DNA from: Pseudomonas alkylphenolica
GTDB taxonomy: Bacteria; Pseudomonadota; Gammaproteobacteria; Pseudomonadales; Pseudomonadaceae
Assembly: GCF_004025535.1 (NCBI RefSeq)
Contig: NZ_QJRG01000034.1
Coordinates: 620,001-684,000 of the forward strand
Length of the DNA: 64,000 nt
Reading direction: 5' to 3'
Shown: in pieces, positions 1 to 8,717 of the stretch
Layout of the letters: the number at the start of each line of letters is the position of its first letter
Position numbering within the stretch: the first letter of the stretch is position 1
Program-made: the position numbers and the translations under genes
The notes under the pieces: model-generated
The model's database searches: none
What the model was told of the DNA's origin: nothing
Seen by the model: only the letters and a program-made list of their open reading frames with translations

Positions 1-275
1 CGCCCGGCGGCCGGCAAGGCAATCAACAGACCAAGGATGACTGCGAGCAACGTGCCCAAGCCGGACATCGCCAACGTTTCCAGGGCACCACGGCCCACCG
101 CGCGCAGCTGTTCGGGGCTCAGGTCGGGGCTGAGAAAGCGCGCCGCATAGGCGCCCATCTGCCCTAATCCACCGTTACCAAACAGCGCCTGCAAATCGAG
201 ACTCAAGTAGGCAAACGACCCGGCCACCGCCGCCAGCAAGGCGAGGATCAGGGAGGCATTGATCAGCCGCCTCAT
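1..275 (-). CDS. PhnE-type ABC transporter permease, second subunit (3' part beyond window)
   Basis: The first 91 codons of an inner-membrane permease are visible and the gene runs off the left edge. The start ATG (273-275) overlaps the TGA of the upstream permease (272-274) as ATGA, which implies translational coupling. The N-terminus has a hydrophobic segment (residues 5-20), a region with GNGGLGQMG, and then ETLAMSGLGTLLAV, the typical opening of a PhnE-like transmembrane domain. It is the second permease of a four-gene transporter with a binding protein, an ATPase and another permease. By context (divergent selD) it probably imports an oxyanion of selenium. Phosphonate or phosphite cannot be excluded. 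Confidence 0.85.
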   Translation of the reverse strand, partial: MRRLINASLILALLAAVAGSFAYLSLDLQALFGNGGLGQMGAYAARFLSPDLSPEQLRAVGRGALETLAMSGLGTLLAVILGLLIALPAAG

Positions 276-1099
276 GCCAACCTCCCGCGCAACAGCCGGC
301 TCAGTTGATCGGCCAGCCATACCAGCACAAGGAAGGCCAGCAGCATGCTTGCCACTTCGGCACCGGCGAACATGCGCAGCGACAAGTCAATCTGCTGCCC
401 CAGCCCGCCCGCACCTACAAAACCCATCACCACAGACGCCCGGATCGCACACTCCCAGCGATACACCGTGTAAGACACCAGCTCTGCCGCAGCACCCGGC
501 AGGATGCCGTAGAAAAAGGCGTTCAGGCGGCCACTGCCAGCCTGCATCAGCGCATGCGCAGGGCGCTGGTTGATCGATTCGAAGATTTCCGCATACACCT
601 TGCCGAGCATGCCGCTGTAGGTGATGGCGATGGCCAGCACACCGGCGGTCGGCCCCAGGCCTACCGCACGCACGAACAGCAGGGCCCAGACGATTTCCGG
701 CACGCTGCGCAGGAAGATCAGCAGCCCGCGCACCGGCAGACGCAAGGTGCGCGACCAGAACCCCAGTTGCCCCCCGCGCGAGGCGGCGCCCAGGGACAGC
801 GCCCGACTGGCGAGCAAGCTGGCCGGTATCGCCAGCAACAGCGCCAGGGCCATGCCTGCCGTTGCCATCGCCAGGGTTTGCAGAATCGCCTCCCAAAGCA
901 GCGCGAGAAACTCGTAATCGTGTGCCGGCGGCCAGAAACCGCTGATGAAACTGCCCATCTGGCGACGGTTTTCAGCCTCCAGCAGCACACCAGGATTAAG
1001 TTCGCTGACATGGATACCCGGCCACAGCAAGGCAATCGCCAGCACGGTCAGCAACAGCCTGGGTAACGCGGCCGGGTCGCGCTTGTCGGCCGTCAGCAT
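272..1099 (-). CDS. PhnE-type ABC transporter permease, first subunit
   Basis: This is a 275-residue inner-membrane permease of the phosphonate-transporter (PhnE) type. Hydrophobic segments lie near residues 15-30, 65-100, 125-160 and 240-270. The FVGAGGLGQQIDLSLRMF stretch near residues 225-242 corresponds to the ATPase-contacting and pore region of this family. The start overlaps the end of the ATP-binding gene by 7 bases, and the stop overlaps the next permease by 3, so all four transporter genes look like one tightly coupled operon. The substrate is inferred from context only (see the binding protein). Confidence 0.88.
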   Translation of the reverse strand: MLTADKRDPAALPRLLLTVLAIALLWPGIHVSELNPGVLLEAENRRQMGSFISGFWPPAHDYEFLALLWEAILQTLAMATAGMALALLLAIPASLLASRALSLGAASRGGQLGFWSRTLRLPVRGLLIFLRSVPEIVWALLFVRAVGLGPTAGVLAIAITYSGMLGKVYAEIFESINQRPAHALMQAGSGRLNAFFYGILPGAAAELVSYTVYRWECAIRASVVMGFVGAGGLGQQIDLSLRMFAGAEVASMLLAFLVLVWLADQLSRLLRGRLA

Positions 1100-1887
1100 C
1101 GTGGAATCTGCAGGTTCAGCGTCGGCACGGGCAGCGGCGGCGAGCCCAGGTGCTCGTTGGCGTATAGCGCATCGAGCATGTCACTGGTGACCTCGGCAGC
1201 CGGGCGATCAAACGCCACCTGCCCTTCGCGGATACCGATCACCCGAGGGAAATGCGCCAGCGCCAGCTCCACGGCATGCAGGCTGGCGACCAGGGTGATA
1301 CCGCGTTCACTGGCGTGCTGATTGAGGGTTTTCAGGCTGTGCTCGGCCAACACCGGGTCCATGGCCGAAACCGGCTCATCGGCAAGCAGAAGCTGTGGCT
1401 GCTGGTACAAGGCCCGGGCGATACCCACCCGCTGCAATTGTCCACCCGAGAGTTGCCCGCACTGGGCAAAGAGCTTGTCGGCCATGCCCAACCCCGCCAA
1501 CACGGCACGTACACCCGGAATATCCGATGGATGCAGCAGATTAAGCAGGCCGCGCACCGTGCTCCATTGCCCGAGGCGTCCGGCCAATACGGCGGTCACC
1601 ACCCGCTGCCGCGGTGGCAGCGGCGGTGCCTGGTGAATCAGGCCGATGCGTGCACGCAGACGCTGACGCGCACGCGCCGAAAGCCGCCAGGGCGCCTCAC
1701 CGAGCAGCTCGACGCTGCCGGTGGTGGGCGCCATGGCACTGGCGATCAGTTGCAGCAGACTGGACTTGCCGGCCCCCGAGGGGCCGATGATCGCCACCCG
1801 TTCACCGGCAGCCACCTGCAGGTCGATCGCATGCAACGCCTGAACCTGACCATGACGCAGACTGGTGCCGGTAAGCGTGATCGTCAC
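1093..1887 (-). CDS. ABC transporter ATP-binding protein, PhnC-like
   Basis: This 264-residue cytoplasmic ATPase energises the import system. Walker A is GPSGAGKS at residues 35-42, the ABC signature is LSGGQLQR and Walker B is LLLADEP, so all key motifs are intact. The length fits PhnC-type ATPases. The start codon overlaps the stop of the binding-protein gene by 4 bases (1884-1887), so it is translated as the second gene of the operon. Its closest relatives by pattern are the PhnC family ATPases, which serve phosphonate, phosphite and, next to selD, putative selenium-oxyanion transporters. Confidence 0.92.
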   Translation of the reverse strand: MTITLTGTSLRHGQVQALHAIDLQVAAGERVAIIGPSGAGKSSLLQLIASAMAPTTGSVELLGEAPWRLSARARQRLRARIGLIHQAPPLPPRQRVVTAVLAGRLGQWSTVRGLLNLLHPSDIPGVRAVLAGLGMADKLFAQCGQLSGGQLQRVGIARALYQQPQLLLADEPVSAMDPVLAEHSLKTLNQHASERGITLVASLHAVELALAHFPRVIGIREGQVAFDRPAAEVTSDMLDALYANEHLGSPPLPVPTLNLQIPRC

Positions 1888-2738
1888 TTGAGCAACTCAG
1901 CGGCGCGAGCAGCCTCCTCGATGCCCTTGTAGTTGTCCGGGCTGGTTTCGATGAAGCGCGAAGCGGCCTGCAGGTCGAGGATCGCCTTATCGCCAGGCTT
2001 GGCCGGGTCGAGGTCGAGGAACGCCTGCTTGATCTTCGCTTTCAAGGCCGGATCGAGGCTGCCGCGCACGGTCCAGTTGTAGTCGTAATAGCTCGGGGTG
2101 GTGGCAAATACTTTGACCTTGCTGGTGTCGACCTTGCCCGAAGCCACCAGTTTGTCCCAGACACTGGCGTTGAGCACACCGGCGTCGACCTTGCCGGCCT
2201 GCACCCAGGCGGCGGTAGCATCGTGAGCGCCGGAATAGGCGACACGGCTGAAATAGGTTTCAGGCTTGATGTTGTCGTCCTTGAGCATGAAGTAGCGTGG
2301 CATCAGGCTACCGGAGGTGGACGAAATCGAACCGAAGGCAAAAGTCTTGCCCTTGAGGTCGGCCAGGCTCTTGATATCGGGGTTGGCGGTGATGAACTTG
2401 CTGGTGAACTTGGCATCCTGCTCACGCTGCACCAATGGCGTCGCGGTCGGGCTCTTCAAATGCACCTGAACGAAGGTAAACCCGCCCAGCCAGGCCATGT
2501 CCAGGCGGTCGGTGGCCAGTGCCTCGACCACGGCCGGATAGTCGTTTACCGGTACGAATTCAACCTTCATGCCCAGCTTTTGCTCGAGGTACTCACCCAG
2601 TGGCTTGAACTTGCGCTGCAGTTCGGTGGGGTTTTCGTCTGGAATGGCACTCACTTTCAGGGTGTCGGCCGCTTGGGCCAGGAGGGATGAGCAAGACAGC
2701 ACAAGGCCGGCAAACAGCGCCAGGGGACGTTTGAGCAT
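1884..2738 (-). CDS. Periplasmic binding protein of a putative selenate/selenite ABC transporter (PhnD-like)
   Basis: This 284-residue PhnD-like substrate-binding protein has a Sec signal peptide (about residues 1-23, AQA-A cleavage). The mature start KVSAIPDENPTEL and the later WLGGFTFV and FGSISSTSG stretches are characteristic of the PhnD superfamily. It starts 8 nt after a GGAG ribosome-binding site and opens the transporter operon. As I recall, PhnD-like proteins next to selD form a family named putative selenate ABC transporter binding proteins. The divergent selD-mnmH pair here matches that context. The selenium substrate is inferred from neighbourhood and not from binding residues. 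Confidence 0.85.
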   Translation of the reverse strand: MLKRPLALFAGLVLSCSSLLAQAADTLKVSAIPDENPTELQRKFKPLGEYLEQKLGMKVEFVPVNDYPAVVEALATDRLDMAWLGGFTFVQVHLKSPTATPLVQREQDAKFTSKFITANPDIKSLADLKGKTFAFGSISSTSGSLMPRYFMLKDDNIKPETYFSRVAYSGAHDATAAWVQAGKVDAGVLNASVWDKLVASGKVDTSKVKVFATTPSYYDYNWTVRGSLDPALKAKIKQAFLDLDPAKPGDKAILDLQAASRFIETSPDNYKGIEEAARAAELLK

Positions 2739-2793
2739 GAAGGGTTCTCCGGTTCAATAGCGGGGAAATAGCCAACATCAGGCTGGCTTCCGA

Positions 2794-2834
2794 ATTATAA
2801 GAGGCATCGGCGCAAAGACCAGCTTTGCTACAAT
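2794..2834. promoter_or_regulatory. Divergent promoter region of the ABC operon and selD
   Basis: On the plus strand TGCTACAAT (2826-2834) is an extended -10 box placed suitably for selD. On the minus strand TATAAT (forward 2794-2799) is a perfect -10 hexamer for the transporter operon. Both -35 regions are weak. The two promoters lie back to back within the 123-bp gap, so shared control is possible, but no operator was recognised. Confidence 0.4.
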
Positions 2835-2861
2835 CGGGCCTCATGATTTCTCGAGGTGCGT

Positions 2862-3896
2862 ATGAGCGAGCCGATTCGTCTGACCCAGTACAGCCATGGT
2901 GCCGGTTGCGGCTGCAAAATCTCTCCGAAGATGCTTGAAGTGATTCTTGCCGAAAGCGGCACCCAGGCCCTGGACCCGAAACTCTGGGTCGGCAATGCCT
3001 CGCGCGATGACGCTGCCGTCTACGCCCTCGATGACGAACGCGGCGTGGTCTCGACCACCGACTTTTTCATGCCGATTGTCGATGACCCCTATGACTTCGG
3101 CCGCATCGCCGCCACCAACGCCATCAGCGATATTTACGCCATGGGCGGTGATCCGCTGATGGCCATCGCCATTCTCGGCTGGCCTGTCAATGTGCTGGCC
3201 CCGGAAGTGGCCCGCGAAGTGATTCGTGGCGGTCGTGCCGTGTGCGCCGAGGCCGGCATTCCGCTGGCCGGCGGTCACTCCATCGATGCCCCCGAGCCGA
3301 TCTTTGGCCTGGCAGTGACCGGTGTGGTGCAAAAGCGCCACATGAAGCGCAACGACACCGCGACACAAGGCTGCCGCCTGTACCTGACCAAGCCTCTGGG
3401 TATCGGCATCCTCACCACCGCCGAGAAAAAATCCAGACTGCGAGATCAGGACAAGGGCCTGGCCCGCGACTGGATGTGCACCCTCAACACCCCAGGCAGC
3501 CGCTTCGGCAAGCTCGCGGGCGTCATGGCCATGACTGACGTCACCGGCTTCGGCCTGCTGGGCCACCTGGTCGAGTTGGCCGATGGCAGCGGCTTGAGCG
3601 CACGCCTGGACTACAGCGCCGTGCCGCGCCTGCCGGGCGTCGAATACTACCTGGCCGAAGGTTGCGTACCGGGCGGCACCCTGCGCAACTTCGAGAGCTA
3701 CGGTGAGAAAATCGCCCCGCTCAGCGAGGAACAAAAACACCTGTTGTGCGATCCGCAAACCAGCGGCGGACTACTGGTGGCCGTGACGCCTGAAGGCGAA
3801 ACAGAATTTCTCGCGGTTGCCGCCGAACTGGGCCTGAACCTGGCATCGGTCGGCGAACTGGTCGAGCGACAGCGTTATGCGGTTGAGGTGCTGTAA
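2862..3896 (+). CDS. selD: Selenide, water dikinase SelD
   Basis: SelD makes selenophosphate from selenide and ATP in the cytoplasm and is the selenium donor for Sec-tRNA and for 2-selenouridine in tRNA. The N-terminus has GAGCGCK, with Cys16 (not selenocysteine), Cys18 and Lys19 as expected active-site residues. The AIRS-type domains follow, with [26 protein letters not shown] and [10 protein letters not shown] motifs. I chose the ATG at 2862 (344 residues), preceded by CGAGG 5 nt upstream, over an in-frame GTG at 2856. The stop overlaps the mnmH start by one base (TAATG). Confidence 0.97.
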   Translation: MSEPIRLTQYSHGAGCGCKISPKMLEVILAESGTQALDPKLWVGNASRDDAAVYALDDERGVVSTTDFFMPIVDDPYDFGRIAATNAISDIYAMGGDPLMAIAILGWPVNVLAPEVAREVIRGGRAVCAEAGIPLAGGHSIDAPEPIFGLAVTGVVQKRHMKRNDTATQGCRLYLTKPLGIGILTTAEKKSRLRDQDKGLARDWMCTLNTPGSRFGKLAGVMAMTDVTGFGLLGHLVELADGSGLSARLDYSAVPRLPGVEYYLAEGCVPGGTLRNFESYGEKIAPLSEEQKHLLCDPQTSGGLLVAVTPEGETEFLAVAAELGLNLASVGELVERQRYAVEVL

Positions 3897-4999
3897 TGCG
3901 TGACAACACCACCGACTACCGCCAGCTGTTTCTCAACGATGTACCGATGATGGACATGCGCGCCCCGGTCGAGTTTGCCAAGGGCGCCTTCCCCAAGGTG
4001 ATCAACCTGCCGTTGATGACCGACCTGGAGCGGCAGAAGGTCGGTACCTGCTACAAGCAGCACGGCCAGCAAGCGGCCATTGCCCTGGGCCATCAACTGG
4101 TCAACGGCCAGACCAAGGATGAACGCGTTGAAGCCTGGGCGGCCTTCGCCCGGGCCAACCCGCAAGGTTATCTGTACTGCTTTCGTGGCGGCTTGCGCTC
4201 GCAGATCGTTCAACAGTGGCTCAAGGAAGAAGCCGGCATTCAGTACCCAAAGGTCATCGGTGGCTACAAGGCCATGCGTACCTTTCTGATCGAAACGACC
4301 GAGCAGGCAGTTGCCAAATGCGACTTTGTGTTGATCGGTGGCCTTACCGGCACCGGCAAGACTGAAGTACTGCAGGTGCTGGACAATGCGCTGGACCTGG
4401 AAGGCCATGCCAACCACCGTGGTTCGAGCTTTGGCAAACGCGCCACCGGCCAACCGGTGCAAATCGACTTCGAAAACCGTTTGGCGATCGATGTGCTGAA
4501 AAAGCGCGCCGGCGGTATAGAGCAGTTCGTGCTGGAAGATGAAGGCCGTATCGTTGGCAGTTGTTCGTTGCCGCTGGCACTGTACCAAGGCATGCAGCGC
4601 TACCCGCTGGTGTGGCTGGAAGACAGCTTCGACAACCGTGTCGAGCGTATCCTTGGCGACTACGTGACCAACTTGTGCGCCGAGTTCGTGGCGCTGTACG
4701 GAGACGAGCGCGGCTTCAGCCTGTTCGCCGAACGCCTGACCCAAAGCATGCACAACATCCTCAAGCGCCTGGGCGGTGAACGCTATCAGCGTTTTTCCGG
4801 GCAGCTGCAACAGGCGCTGGACGAGCAATTGCGCAGTGGCGCCGTAGACCTGCATCGCGCCTGGATCAGCGGCTTGCTCAGCGAATACTACGACCCGATG
4901 TACGCCTACCACCGCGACAGCAAGGCCGGGCGCATCGAGTTTGCCGGCAATCACACCGAGGTGCGCGAATACCTGCGAGCCCGTGCCGCGCGGCGCTGA
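3896..4999 (+). CDS. mnmH: tRNA 2-selenouridine synthase MnmH (SelU/YbbB)
   Basis: This 367-residue enzyme replaces sulfur by selenium in 2-thiouridine of the tRNA wobble position, via a geranylated intermediate, using selenophosphate from SelD. The N-terminal rhodanese-like domain carries Cys95 in YCFRGG (equivalent to the catalytic Cys97 of E. coli). The C-terminal part has a P-loop GLTGTGKT at 149-156. It is translationally coupled to selD (1-base overlap) and converges on the LprI-like gene with a 9-bp gap. The pairing shows that at least one use of selenium in this organism is tRNA modification. Confidence 0.96.
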   Translation: MRDNTTDYRQLFLNDVPMMDMRAPVEFAKGAFPKVINLPLMTDLERQKVGTCYKQHGQQAAIALGHQLVNGQTKDERVEAWAAFARANPQGYLYCFRGGLRSQIVQQWLKEEAGIQYPKVIGGYKAMRTFLIETTEQAVAKCDFVLIGGLTGTGKTEVLQVLDNALDLEGHANHRGSSFGKRATGQPVQIDFENRLAIDVLKKRAGGIEQFVLEDEGRIVGSCSLPLALYQGMQRYPLVWLEDSFDNRVERILGDYVTNLCAEFVALYGDERGFSLFAERLTQSMHNILKRLGGERYQRFSGQLQQALDEQLRSGAVDLHRAWISGLLSEYYDPMYAYHRDSKAGRIEFAGNHTEVREYLRARAARR

Positions 5000-5008
5000 T
5001 CACCCTCC

Positions 5009-5389
5009 TCAAGGCTCGAGCAGTTTGCCCAGTTCGTCTGCGCGTGCCTTGGTCAACTCCAGCACACACCCGGCGCCATTGAGTTGATCGATGGTGCCGC
5101 CAGTGAGGCTGAAGTACAGCTTGCAGTTGGCGTCGCGGTACTTGATCCATAGTCGCTGGGCATCGCGCAACTGCGACTGCTGAGCTGGCTCCAGGGTCGC
5201 CATGGCCTTCTTGTAGGCGCTATTGAGACGGGCATCCTGGCGGTCGATCTCGGCGCCGTTGCAGTTGTTCATGTCCAGGGTGGTTTGGGCAGTCTGCATA
5301 CACTGGCTGTAGGCAGGCGAGTCGCTCTGGGCGACGGCAAACGGGACAATGGCCGTCATCAGACTTGCGACCAGCAGCGTACGGTTCAT
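5009..5389 (-). CDS. LprI-like periplasmic protein (DUF1311 family)
   Basis: This 126-residue protein is exported: residues 1-20 form a signal peptide ending FAVAQ. The mature part has paired cysteines (YSQCMQTAQTTLDMNNC and CKLYF...GAGC) and the helical motif LNSAYKKAM...QQSQLRDAQRLWIKYRDANC, which is the signature of the DUF1311/LprI family. Some members inhibit lysozyme, but for most the role is unknown. It stands alone between mnmH and a LysR gene. Function here is not established. Confidence 0.8.
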   Translation of the reverse strand: MNRTLLVASLMTAIVPFAVAQSDSPAYSQCMQTAQTTLDMNNCNGAEIDRQDARLNSAYKKAMATLEPAQQSQLRDAQRLWIKYRDANCKLYFSLTGGTIDQLNGAGCVLELTKARADELGKLLEP

Positions 5390-5455
5390 TCAGGCAACTC
5401 CTTGTAAGGGACCTCAGCATGCAAGGTACGGCGGCCTTGCGCAACAGCACGGGGT

Positions 5456-6361
5456 TCAAGACGCTGCACATACCTGGGCAATACGCCCGCGCAACCAGCG
5501 GTGCCCTGCATCACCTTCACGGCGCTGATGCCAGGCCTGCTGAAAGCCAAAGGCCTTGATCGCCAGCGGCGGTTCGAAGCGGCGCAGGCGCGGGTCGAGC
5601 TTGCCATTGTCGAGGCTGCGCCGGGCTACGGTGAGGATCAGGTCAGTGCCAGCAATCACCTCTTGGGCCGCCGCCCAGTGAGGTAGCGCCAATGCGACCC
5701 GGCGACGGGCGCCGATGGCCGTCAGCGCAAGATCGATTTCATTGTCGATGCTGGGCCGCATCGCTACCAGTACATGTGGCCTCGCCAACCAGTCCACCAG
5801 GTCGAGCCCGCCCCGGCTCGGCAATTCGCTACGGTCGGCAATGCAGGTAAAGCGCTCCTCGAACAGAGATTCAATCCGCAACTCTGCGGGCACCTCCGGA
5901 AACACGCCAAGCGCCACATCAGCCTCACCATCGAACAACTGGCCCAGCATCGCCTCCCGGCTCCCCTGCGATACCACAAGGTCAACACCTGGCGCTTCCT
6001 CGCGCAGCAGCCGCATCAGCCCTGGCAACACCACCCGCGCGCCGTAATCCGACATCGCCAGACGAAAGCTGCGTCGCGCTTTGCCGGGATCGAAACCGGG
6101 ATGGGCAAGCAAGGTATCGAGCTGCTCCAGCGCCTGCTGCAACGGCTCGATCAAGGCCTGCGCACGCGCCGTAGCTTGCAGCCGGCCACCACGACGCACC
6201 AGCAACGGGTCGGCAAACAGTTCGCGCAGTTGCGCCAGTGCGTGACTCACCGCCGGCTGGCTGCGGTGCAGGCGCAACGCTGCGCGTGACACGTGCTGTT
6301 CAACCAGCAAGGCATGCAGGGTCAGCAACAAGTTCAGGTCAATACGGCGCAGATCATCCAT
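5456..6361 (-). CDS. LysR-family transcriptional regulator
   Basis: This 301-residue regulator has an N-terminal winged helix (DLNLLLTLHALL...SRAALRLHRSQPAVSHALAQL, about residues 5-50). An effector-binding domain follows, with the RSFRLAMSDYG start typical of NodD/PcpR-like LysR proteins. It is divergent from the YdcZ-type transporter gene at 6451, with an 89-bp gap likely holding both promoters and the operator. Such pairs usually mean that the regulator controls the divergent transporter. The inducer is unknown. Confidence 0.88.
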   Translation of the reverse strand: MDDLRRIDLNLLLTLHALLVEQHVSRAALRLHRSQPAVSHALAQLRELFADPLLVRRGGRLQATARAQALIEPLQQALEQLDTLLAHPGFDPGKARRSFRLAMSDYGARVVLPGLMRLLREEAPGVDLVVSQGSREAMLGQLFDGEADVALGVFPEVPAELRIESLFEERFTCIADRSELPSRGGLDLVDWLARPHVLVAMRPSIDNEIDLALTAIGARRRVALALPHWAAAQEVIAGTDLILTVARRSLDNGKLDPRLRRFEPPLAIKAFGFQQAWHQRREGDAGHRWLRGRIAQVCAAS

Positions 6362-6450
6362 CAGGCGAATAACTCCAGTGCAGCATTCGAATTTCCATTA
6401 CCAACATGGATAGCAAAGACTTTACCAAGCCATTTTCAAGGAGTCTTGCC

Positions 6451-6933
6451 ATGAGTTTTTCCTTTGCGCCTGCCGCGCTGTTGCCGCTGACAATCGCCCT
6501 GCTCGCTGGCGCTGCCGTGCCGTTCCAGGCCGGCAGCAATGCCGCTCTGGGCCGTTTGCTCGGTCACCCCCTGTGGGCAACGCTGGTATCGCTGGGGGTC
6601 AGTGTGTTGATGGTGATCCCCGCGCTGCTGGTCATGCGCGCACCCCTGCCGCAGATCGGCGCGCTGGCCCAGGCCCCCTGGTGGACCTGGCTGGGCGGCG
6701 TGGCCGGGGTTGCCTATATCACCGCAGCTCTGATGCTCACCCCGCGCCTGGGTGCTGCCGGATTCATCGTGTGTGTGATTGCCGGCCAGGTGGTGTCATC
6801 GCTGGTGATCGACCAGTGGGGCCTGATGGGCCTGGCGCAGCGTCCGGTGAACGGCCTGCGCCTGGCCGGGGTCGGCCTGATCGTACTCGGCATGCTGGTG
6901 GTGCAATGGGGAACGTCGACGTCGGCTAGATAG
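6451..6933 (+). CDS. DMT-superfamily membrane protein, DUF606/YdcZ type
   Basis: This 160-residue integral membrane protein has about five hydrophobic helices. Its AGAAVPFQAGSNAALG opening, with the later GGVAGVAYITAALMLTPRLGAAGFIVCVIAGQ, is characteristic of the DUF606 (YdcZ) branch of drug/metabolite transporters. The ATG at 6451 has an AAGGAG site 7 nt upstream; an in-frame ATG at 6406 would add 15 hydrophilic residues and has no such site. It is divergent from a LysR gene. The substrate is unknown. The stop overlaps the convergent membrane-protein gene by 8 bases. Confidence 0.82.
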   Translation: MSFSFAPAALLPLTIALLAGAAVPFQAGSNAALGRLLGHPLWATLVSLGVSVLMVIPALLVMRAPLPQIGALAQAPWWTWLGGVAGVAYITAALMLTPRLGAAGFIVCVIAGQVVSSLVIDQWGLMGLAQRPVNGLRLAGVGLIVLGMLVVQWGTSTSAR

Positions 6934-7486
6934 CGTTCGTCCCCTTCGGCTGAACATAGGGTGGCGGTTCCAGCGCGCGATTGATTTCGAACCGCAGGCT
7001 GGGCGCCTGGATGGCGAAACTGATGGTTAAACCCAGCATCACGACCAGCACAACGTCCAGCCAGTGCCAGCCGGGTATCGCCTCACCCCGACGCGCCTGA
7101 CGCCACCACCAGGCTTGCCCCAGGCAAAAGCCCAAAATCGCCAGCAGCCAGATGTAAAACCCCGGGGCGAAGTGCGTCAGGTTGACGAAGTTATAGCTAC
7201 GGTTGTCGGGCATTCGTTCTATCCCGAGGCTGGTCAGCGCCAGGTACAACGCCACCAGCCCCAGTACCAGCGACACACGGTGCCAACGACGGTGCACGAG
7301 AATCGCCAGGCCCAGCACGGGATTGGCGAACCAGCCGTACATGCCGAAGACCAGGCCCCACGGGCCATAGATCAATGCCTGCAAGGCATGCAGGCGCCCG
7401 TCGCCACTCAAGTACATGGCATTGAAACACAGGCTCGCCAAAAACAGCGCCAGCGTGAGGGAGACATAGCGGCCAGCCAGCTTCAC
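6926..7486 (-). CDS. Membrane protein of unknown function
   Basis: This 186-residue protein has four to five predicted transmembrane segments: about residues 8-25, 38-60, 70-88, 108-125 and 142-160. I do not recognise a family. It is preceded by, and overlaps as ATGA (7483-7486), the GNAT acetyltransferase gene, so the two are probably co-transcribed and translationally coupled. Confidence 0.7.
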   Translation of the reverse strand: MKLAGRYVSLTLALFLASLCFNAMYLSGDGRLHALQALIYGPWGLVFGMYGWFANPVLGLAILVHRRWHRVSLVLGLVALYLALTSLGIERMPDNRSYNFVNLTHFAPGFYIWLLAILGFCLGQAWWWRQARRGEAIPGWHWLDVVLVVMLGLTISFAIQAPSLRFEINRALEPPPYVQPKGTNAI

Positions 7487-8043
7487 TCGGCACGCTCAAG
7501 CAACAGGCCATAAAGCCCGGAGTCAGAAAGTTCGCCAGCCACACACCAGCGTTCACGCAGGGTCCCCTCAAGGACGAAACCCAGGCGTTCGAGGATGCGT
7601 GCCGAGGCAGTGTTGCGTGGGTCGATCTCCGCTTCAAGTCGGCGCAGATCCAAGTCCCGGGACAGGTACTGAATGAAGTGCTCCAGCGCCTCACTCATGA
7701 AGCCCTGGCCCTGTGCGCCACTGGCCAGGCAGTAACCGATTTCCGCGCGACGTGAGTTACGATCAAAGTGATAACACTGGCACATGCCGATCAGTTCACC
7801 GCTGTCACGCCGGTAGATACCCAGCTTGAGCAAGTGCCCCTGCGCAAAAGCCTGCCGATCAGCCAGCAATGCAGCATGCGCTTCATCCAGAGTGCGCCAC
7901 GGAGCGTGGTTCCAGAAGCGCATGACCTGCGGATCGGCCATGATGCCAAACCAGGCACCGGCATCTTCGGCACCCATGGGACGCAAGTCCAGGCGCGGGC
8001 TGTACAGGCGAAGGTCGTGGGGAAAGGCGTGAAGGTGCGACAC
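7483..8043 (-). CDS. GNAT acetyltransferase, RimJ/RimL type
   Basis: This 186-residue acetyltransferase has a RimJ/RimL-like pattern. LRLYSPRLDLRPM is the first strand region, GYCLASGAQGQGFMSEAL is the acetyl-CoA binding motif A (Q/RxxGxG/A variant), and EIDPRNTASARILERLGFVLEGTLRE is the classic C-terminal motif. I start it at GTG (8041-8043), 7 nt after an AGGAG site. The frame stays open to an ATG at 8076, but that would add residues before the usual beginning. The acceptor substrate (protein N-terminus or small amine) cannot be read. Confidence 0.88.
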   Translation of the reverse strand: MSHLHAFPHDLRLYSPRLDLRPMGAEDAGAWFGIMADPQVMRFWNHAPWRTLDEAHAALLADRQAFAQGHLLKLGIYRRDSGELIGMCQCYHFDRNSRRAEIGYCLASGAQGQGFMSEALEHFIQYLSRDLDLRRLEAEIDPRNTASARILERLGFVLEGTLRERWCVAGELSDSGLYGLLLERAE

Positions 8044-8132
8044 GGTAGAACTCCTGTTCTGTCCGAAGAGCCGCACAGTCTACCGTAAGGTTGTCAGGCG
8101 CTGCGCACGCAGCGACCTGACGGGGACTACCT

Positions 8133-8507
8133 TCAGGCGACTTCCGCCCCCTCCGGCGGCCAGATCGGCTCGTTGGCTTCGAGCGGTGGCAAACCGTAGG
8201 CCGCCCGGGCTGCGTCGCAACTCGGGTTGGGCTGACCATCCACCCAGGCCGCCTCGAACTCGCGGCAAGGGCTGGAGCGCTGTTCATAAATGCTGCAGCT
8301 GACACCTTTGCCGATCTCGCCCTCAAGGCTGATACAACGGCATGGTTTGCTGTCGGTGCCGATCATCGCTACCCGGGTAGGATTGATCTGTACCACCAGA
8401 TCGTCGGGCACCAAGCCTCCCGCCGATGTGCACTCACCCCAGAAAAAAGACACACGGAAAAACCCGCAGCAGGCGCCGCAGTTCAAACAAGGATTATGTT
8501 CGGACAT
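8133..8507 (-). CDS. YkgJ-family cysteine-cluster protein
   Basis: This 124-residue protein has an N-terminal [12 protein letters not shown] motif, followed by CRCISL and [15 protein letters not shown] cysteines. This is the pattern of the putative zinc- or iron-chelating CxxCxACC family (YkgJ). Eight or more cysteines in a small cytoplasmic protein suggest metal binding, but no biochemical role is established. It stands alone, with a REP-containing gap on its upstream side. Confidence 0.85.
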   Translation of the reverse strand: MSEHNPCLNCGACCGFFRVSFFWGECTSAGGLVPDDLVVQINPTRVAMIGTDSKPCRCISLEGEIGKGVSCSIYEQRSSPCREFEAAWVDGQPNPSCDAARAAYGLPPLEANEPIWPPEGAEVA

Positions 8508-8650
8508 GATGAAAAGACGGGGGGTAAGTTTATCGTTATTGGGAGAAAACCCGCCGCCATTCTATGCTTCGCCAGCGCTTTGGGAAGGGGGGAGATGTAT
8601 AAATAGTTTGCGCCTGACGGGCGGTTGAATGGGCCAGGATGGCGGCCGTT

Positions 8651-8688
8651 TCATGGCCGATCGCAGGCTGTTGCCTGCTCCCACAGGT
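8651..8688. repeat. REP-like element
   Basis: The inverted arms GCAGGC (8663-8668) and GCCTGC (8673-8678) are followed by TCCCACAGG, the familiar tail of Pseudomonas putida-type REP sequences. It lies in the 210-bp gap (8508-8717) downstream of alaC, which holds nothing else recognised. Confidence 0.65.
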
Positions 8689-8717
8689 CTGTGAGAGCAA
8701 GCTTGTTGCTGAATGGT

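Noticed and set aside
1..2738. Phosphonate transporter PhnCDE as the annotation of the left ABC system
   Set aside because: Family resemblance is real, but the divergent selD-mnmH context favours a selenium oxyanion; phosphonate kept only as an alternative.
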